A stretch of DNA of 64,000 nucleotides from assembly GCA_013043685.1 (NCBI GenBank), contig JABDNT010000046.1, forward strand, positions 1-64,000, read 5' to 3'. Positions 61,511-64,000 of the stretch are shown here, one piece after another. Each line of letters starts with the position of its first letter. Positions within the stretch are counted from its first letter, which is position 1. A model generated the notes under the pieces. It saw nothing but the letters and a program-made list of their open reading frames with translations. It had not been told where the DNA came from and did no database searches. Both the position numbers and the translations under genes were made by a program. Origin of the DNA: Flavobacteriaceae bacterium. Its GTDB lineage: Bacteria; Bacteroidota; Bacteroidia; Flavobacteriales; Flavobacteriaceae.

Positions 61511-62510
61511 CTGTATCTAAATAAAATTTCACCTCTAATCTTCGGTTTAAGTTACGACCTTTTTCTGTACCGTTGCCAGCTATCGCTTCAGATTCACCTT
61601 TGGAAACAGCTGTAATTTTATTACGATCTATACCCGATTTATTTACAAGGAACCATCTTAACTGCCTCGCATATTCTAAACCCTTGGTATAGTTGTCGAT
61701 AGCATTCCCAACATTGTCTGTATGTCCAACGACCTCAAGGTGAAGATTGGGGTTTTCTTTTATAATATCGGATACTTCCTGTCTTAATTTTAAGAGATCT
61801 TCGTTTACCAGAATTCCCTGGTATGAGAATTCAGGATAAACAACCCTGGTTTCAGGTATCTGTTTTTTAAGAGCCTCGATACGCTCGTTGTTAAGTGGCT
61901 TGAAAGTAAAAGAAAAACTATGTCTGAAGGTATCTTCGGTGGAAAAGGCAATTTGTGTAATAAAGGGCTTAATCACAATTTTTTCGGATGAAATTCCGGT
62001 TTCAACAAGAAGTTGTTTGATCACCTGTCCGCGTTTGATCCCGAGATTGGGTGATTCTATGTTCTCACCAGGACTATACTGTGAGGTTATATGCAATTCG
62101 GTATCCGGATGTTCCAGGATGTAGGTGTTGAGCTTATATTTGAAATCAACCAGGTTCGAAGGTACATCAACCAACTGTGAATTTTTACGGATAATAAAGC
62201 CTTCGGGATAAAAAAATATTATGTCGTCGGTTTCACTAATGGCGCGCAATCCTGTAGTCGGCGCACTTATGAATTCCTCTTTATATGCTTCTACAATCTC
62301 TGTAGAATCGTTACCAATAACTAGAGGGGTACCCTTTATTTCAGAAGGAGTATCAACTTTGGTCTCATTAGTCCCTTCTTCTGAATTTTTTATTGCTACC
62401 TCGGTAGTTTCCGGAAGCTCTTCATTATCCGGCTGTAACCAGGAGTATAACCATAAACCGAAAAATGACCACACCAGGAACACTAAAAAGGCGATTAAAA
62501 AGTTCTTCAT
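61503..62510 (-). CDS. membrane-anchored OmpA-domain protein
   Basis: 335 residues. An N-terminal anchor FLIAFLVFLVWSFFGLWLYS (about residues 4-23), an acidic linker, then two OmpA-like modules: the first with ELHITSQYSPGENIESPNLG, the second the classic peptidoglycan-binding domain LHLEVVGHTDNVGNAIDNYT with ARQLRWFLVNKSGI and NGTEKGRNLNRRLEVKFYLD. The anchor is in the inner membrane, unlike outer-membrane OmpA. It binds the cell wall through diaminopimelate. Cotranscribed with the HhH gene. Confidence 0.9.
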   Translation of the reverse strand: MKNFLIAFLVFLVWSFFGLWLYSWLQPDNEELPETTEVAIKNSEEGTNETKVDTPSEIKGTPLVIGNDSTEIVEAYKEEFISAPTTGLRAISETDDIIFFYPEGFIIRKNSQLVDVPSNLVDFKYKLNTYILEHPDTELHITSQYSPGENIESPNLGIKRGQVIKQLLVETGISSEKIVIKPFITQIAFSTEDTFRHSFSFTFKPLNNERIEALKKQIPETRVVYPEFSYQGILVNEDLLKLRQEVSDIIKENPNLHLEVVGHTDNVGNAIDNYTKGLEYARQLRWFLVNKSGIDRNKITAVSKGESEAIAGNGTEKGRNLNRRLEVKFYLDTDE

Positions 62511-62655
62511 TTTTCTCTTATGGTCTGTAAAAAAAGGCTTTAATGGTTTTTCTTGGGGTTAGACTCAAATCTATAAAATTATTCCTACATATTTTTTAAA
62601 TATTTAATATGTTTTTCACATAGTAGTAAACAAAATTTTGTAATATTGCTATATA

Positions 62656-62712
62656 ATGATTTATCAACCACAACATCATCACCATATCCTTTTCCACGCT
62701 CACGCGAGGTGA
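62656..62712 (+). CDS. hisL: histidine operon leader peptide
   Basis: An 18-residue reading frame MIYQPQHHHHILFHAHAR with six His codons, four in a row. It begins with ATG at 62656 and ends in TGA at 62710-62712. It lies 31 bases before a terminator hairpin and then hisG, the typical arrangement of histidine-controlled attenuation: ribosome stalling at the His run when charged tRNA-His is low. The run of His codons makes chance unlikely. Confidence 0.9.
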   Translation: MIYQPQHHHHILFHAHAR

Positions 62713-62743
62713 TATGGTATTGCGTTGTATTCAATATATATTT

Positions 62744-62776
62744 AACCCGTTTGAGCTGTCTCAAACGGGTTTTTTC
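62744..62776 (+). terminator. attenuator terminator of the histidine operon
   Basis: AACCCGTTTGAG pairs perfectly with CTCAAACGGGTT, followed by six T. It sits between the leader peptide and hisG. An antiterminator arm should lie in 62713-62743; I could not pin it down by eye. Confidence 0.85.
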
Positions 62777-62802
62777 ATTACAAAAAGCTCACAAGAAGGA
62801 TT

Positions 62803-63657
62803 ATGAAACTAAAAATCGCAATTCAGAAATCGGGGCGACTCCACGATGAGTCCCTCAAATTGTTAAAGGACTGTGGTATTTCCATTGATAATGGGAGGGA
62901 TCAATTGAAAGCCGCGGCTAAGAATTTTCCAATGGAGATCTATTACCTGCGTAATGGGGATATCCCTCAATATTTAAAAGACGGGGTGGTAGATTGCGCC
63001 ATAATAGGTGAGAATCTGCTTATTGAAAAAGGGAATGATATCGCTATCACTGAAAAACTTGGGTTCTCTAAATGCAGGGTGTCTCTGGCAGTATCTAAGA
63101 TATTCGAATATGATAATATCAAAGACCTCGAAGGTAAGCGTATTGCCACATCTTATCCCGTCACAACCGGCAATTACCTGAAGGAGCAGGGTGTGAATGC
63201 AGAGCTTCATATAATTAACGGGAGTGTTGAAATTGCACCCAACATCGGTTTGGCCGATGCTATCTGTGACATTGTAAGCAGTGGAAGTACCCTTTTTAAG
63301 AATAATCTGAAAGAAGTAGAAGTCATTATGAAAAGTCAGGCTGTCCTTGCTGCCTCTCCGCAGATATCTGAATCGCTACGTGAGATTTTGAATAAATTCC
63401 GGTTTCGTATTCAATCGGTGTTGAAAGGAAGGGATTACAGGTATGTACTGCTCAATGCACCCAATGAAAATCTTCAGAAAATTATAGATATTCTGCCTGG
63501 AATGAAAAGTCCAACGGTATTACCACTGGCCGAAGAAGGCTGGAGCAGTATACACTCGGTGGTGAATCAAGATATGTTCTGGGAGGTGATCGATAGTCTA
63601 AAGACTGCCGGTGCGGAAGGGATATTAGTATGTCCAATCGAAAAAATGGTAATGTAA
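62803..63657 (+). CDS. hisG: ATP phosphoribosyltransferase, long form
   Basis: 284 residues. First step of histidine synthesis. The N-terminal half has KIAIQKSGRLHDESLKLLKD and VDCAIIGENLLIEKG; the PRPP-binding part is DICDIVSSGSTLFKNNL (about residue 162). The C-terminal regulatory domain (about 210-284), with LLNAPNENLQKIIDILPGMK and VLPLAEEGWSSIHSVV, is that of the long, histidine-inhibited HisG, so no HisZ is needed. First structural gene of the operon behind the attenuator. Confidence 0.97.
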   Translation: MKLKIAIQKSGRLHDESLKLLKDCGISIDNGRDQLKAAAKNFPMEIYYLRNGDIPQYLKDGVVDCAIIGENLLIEKGNDIAITEKLGFSKCRVSLAVSKIFEYDNIKDLEGKRIATSYPVTTGNYLKEQGVNAELHIINGSVEIAPNIGLADAICDIVSSGSTLFKNNLKEVEVIMKSQAVLAASPQISESLREILNKFRFRIQSVLKGRDYRYVLLNAPNENLQKIIDILPGMKSPTVLPLAEEGWSSIHSVVNQDMFWEVIDSLKTAGAEGILVCPIEKMVM

Positions 63658-63666
63658 ATAGTTGTG

Positions 63667-64000
63667 ATGAAAAAGATAAAATACCCGAAAAAAGAAGACT
63701 GGAATATTATGCTGAAGCGGCCTTCTCAAACAGTCGACGATATCGAAAAGACGGTAATCGAGATATTTTCTGAAGTTAACACTAAAGGAGATAAGGCGGT
63801 AAAAAAATATACGGAATTGTTCGATGGCATTGTGCTGCAATCCCTTGCAGTTACACAAGACGAGATTGATGCCTCCGTAAACATGATCGACACAGGGCTA
63901 AAAGAGTCTATTCAGCTTGCAAAGAATAACATAAGCCTGTTCCACGAAGCTCAGCGTACCCAGCGAGTGGAATTGAACACTATGGAAGGCGTTTCTTGCT
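63667..64000 (+). CDS. hisD: histidinol dehydrogenase, 5' part
   Basis: About 111 N-terminal residues, cut by the right edge. KKIKYPKKEDWNIMLKRPSQ and EIFSEVNTKGDKAVKKYTEL, then ASVNMIDTGLKESIQLAKNN, match the N-terminus of HisD, the last enzyme of histidine synthesis (zinc, NAD). It follows hisG by 9 bases and uses the ATG at 63667. The catalytic residues lie outside the window. Confidence 0.94.
   Translation, partial: MKKIKYPKKEDWNIMLKRPSQTVDDIEKTVIEIFSEVNTKGDKAVKKYTELFDGIVLQSLAVTQDEIDASVNMIDTGLKESIQLAKNNISLFHEAQRTQRVELNTMEGVSC

Overview
The window looks like chromosome of a marine-type member of the Flavobacteriaceae (Bacteroidota). The signs are: promoters of the TAnnTTTG class with no Shine-Dalgarno sequences, type IX secretion cargo tails and a PorX regulator, a fused LpxC-FabZ, a ParE/ParC pair, many small lipoproteins and DUF families typical of this group, and a TonB receptor with a carboxypeptidase-like N-terminal domain. 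No rRNA, tRNA, CRISPR array, transposase or prophage was seen.

Layout. 1-2.3 kb: start of a TonB-dependent receptor (cut by the window edge), a His/Cys-rich exported protein next to it (together suggesting metal uptake) and two small conserved proteins. 2.4-6.9 kb: DUF937 protein, serA-serC (serine synthesis), an acyl-CoA reductase and a divergent 2[4Fe-4S] ferredoxin. 7-10.4 kb: small stress or membrane proteins (VanZ, DinB) and a glycosyltransferase. 10.6-13.7 kb: a complete four-subunit 2-oxoacid:ferredoxin oxidoreductase operon plus a CBS-pair protein. 14-16.6 kb: MscS channel, a decayed gene and an alkaline phosphatase.

17-22 kb is the accessory part. Five codirectional (minus-strand) single-gene units are separated by imperfect palindromes that look like integron attC sites. 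All lie in the same orientation, and four share a conserved end block. No integrase is visible, so the best reading is a cluster of attC sites lacking an integrase (CALIN). The cassette genes encode a DUF6090 protein, three small membrane proteins (one frameshifted) and a serine hydrolase. A truncated gene and a cluster of REP-like palindromes sit at the right border.

22.4-31.9 kb: two tandem membrane-anchored alpha/beta hydrolases, two exported Lys/Glu-rich proteins, ychF, parE-parC and mscL. 31.9-39.5 kb: TerC, a small lipoprotein, an XRE regulator with four apparent operators shared with a divergent M14 carboxypeptidase gene, an Lrp regulator, DinB, aroB, proline dehydrogenase and a lipoprotein. 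39.9-44.3 kb: an exported GH16 glucanase with a type IX tail, an unknown exported protein and an AT-rich TPR-AraC regulator. 44.3-48.8 kb: alanine dehydrogenase, small membrane proteins, tsaE and porX.

48.9-57.1 kb is a housekeeping run: HD protein, lpxD, lpxC-fabZ, lpxA, efp, a second lpxD-like gene, an NTF2-like gene, sucD and fabG. It joins lipid A, fatty-acid and TCA functions. 57-62.5 kb: a VWA-like membrane protein, a prohibitin-like protein, a discoidin-like type IX cargo, and a membrane-anchored helix-hairpin-helix protein paired with an OmpA-type protein. 62.6-64 kb: start of the histidine operon, with a His-rich leader peptide and attenuator ahead of hisG-hisD (hisD cut by the edge).
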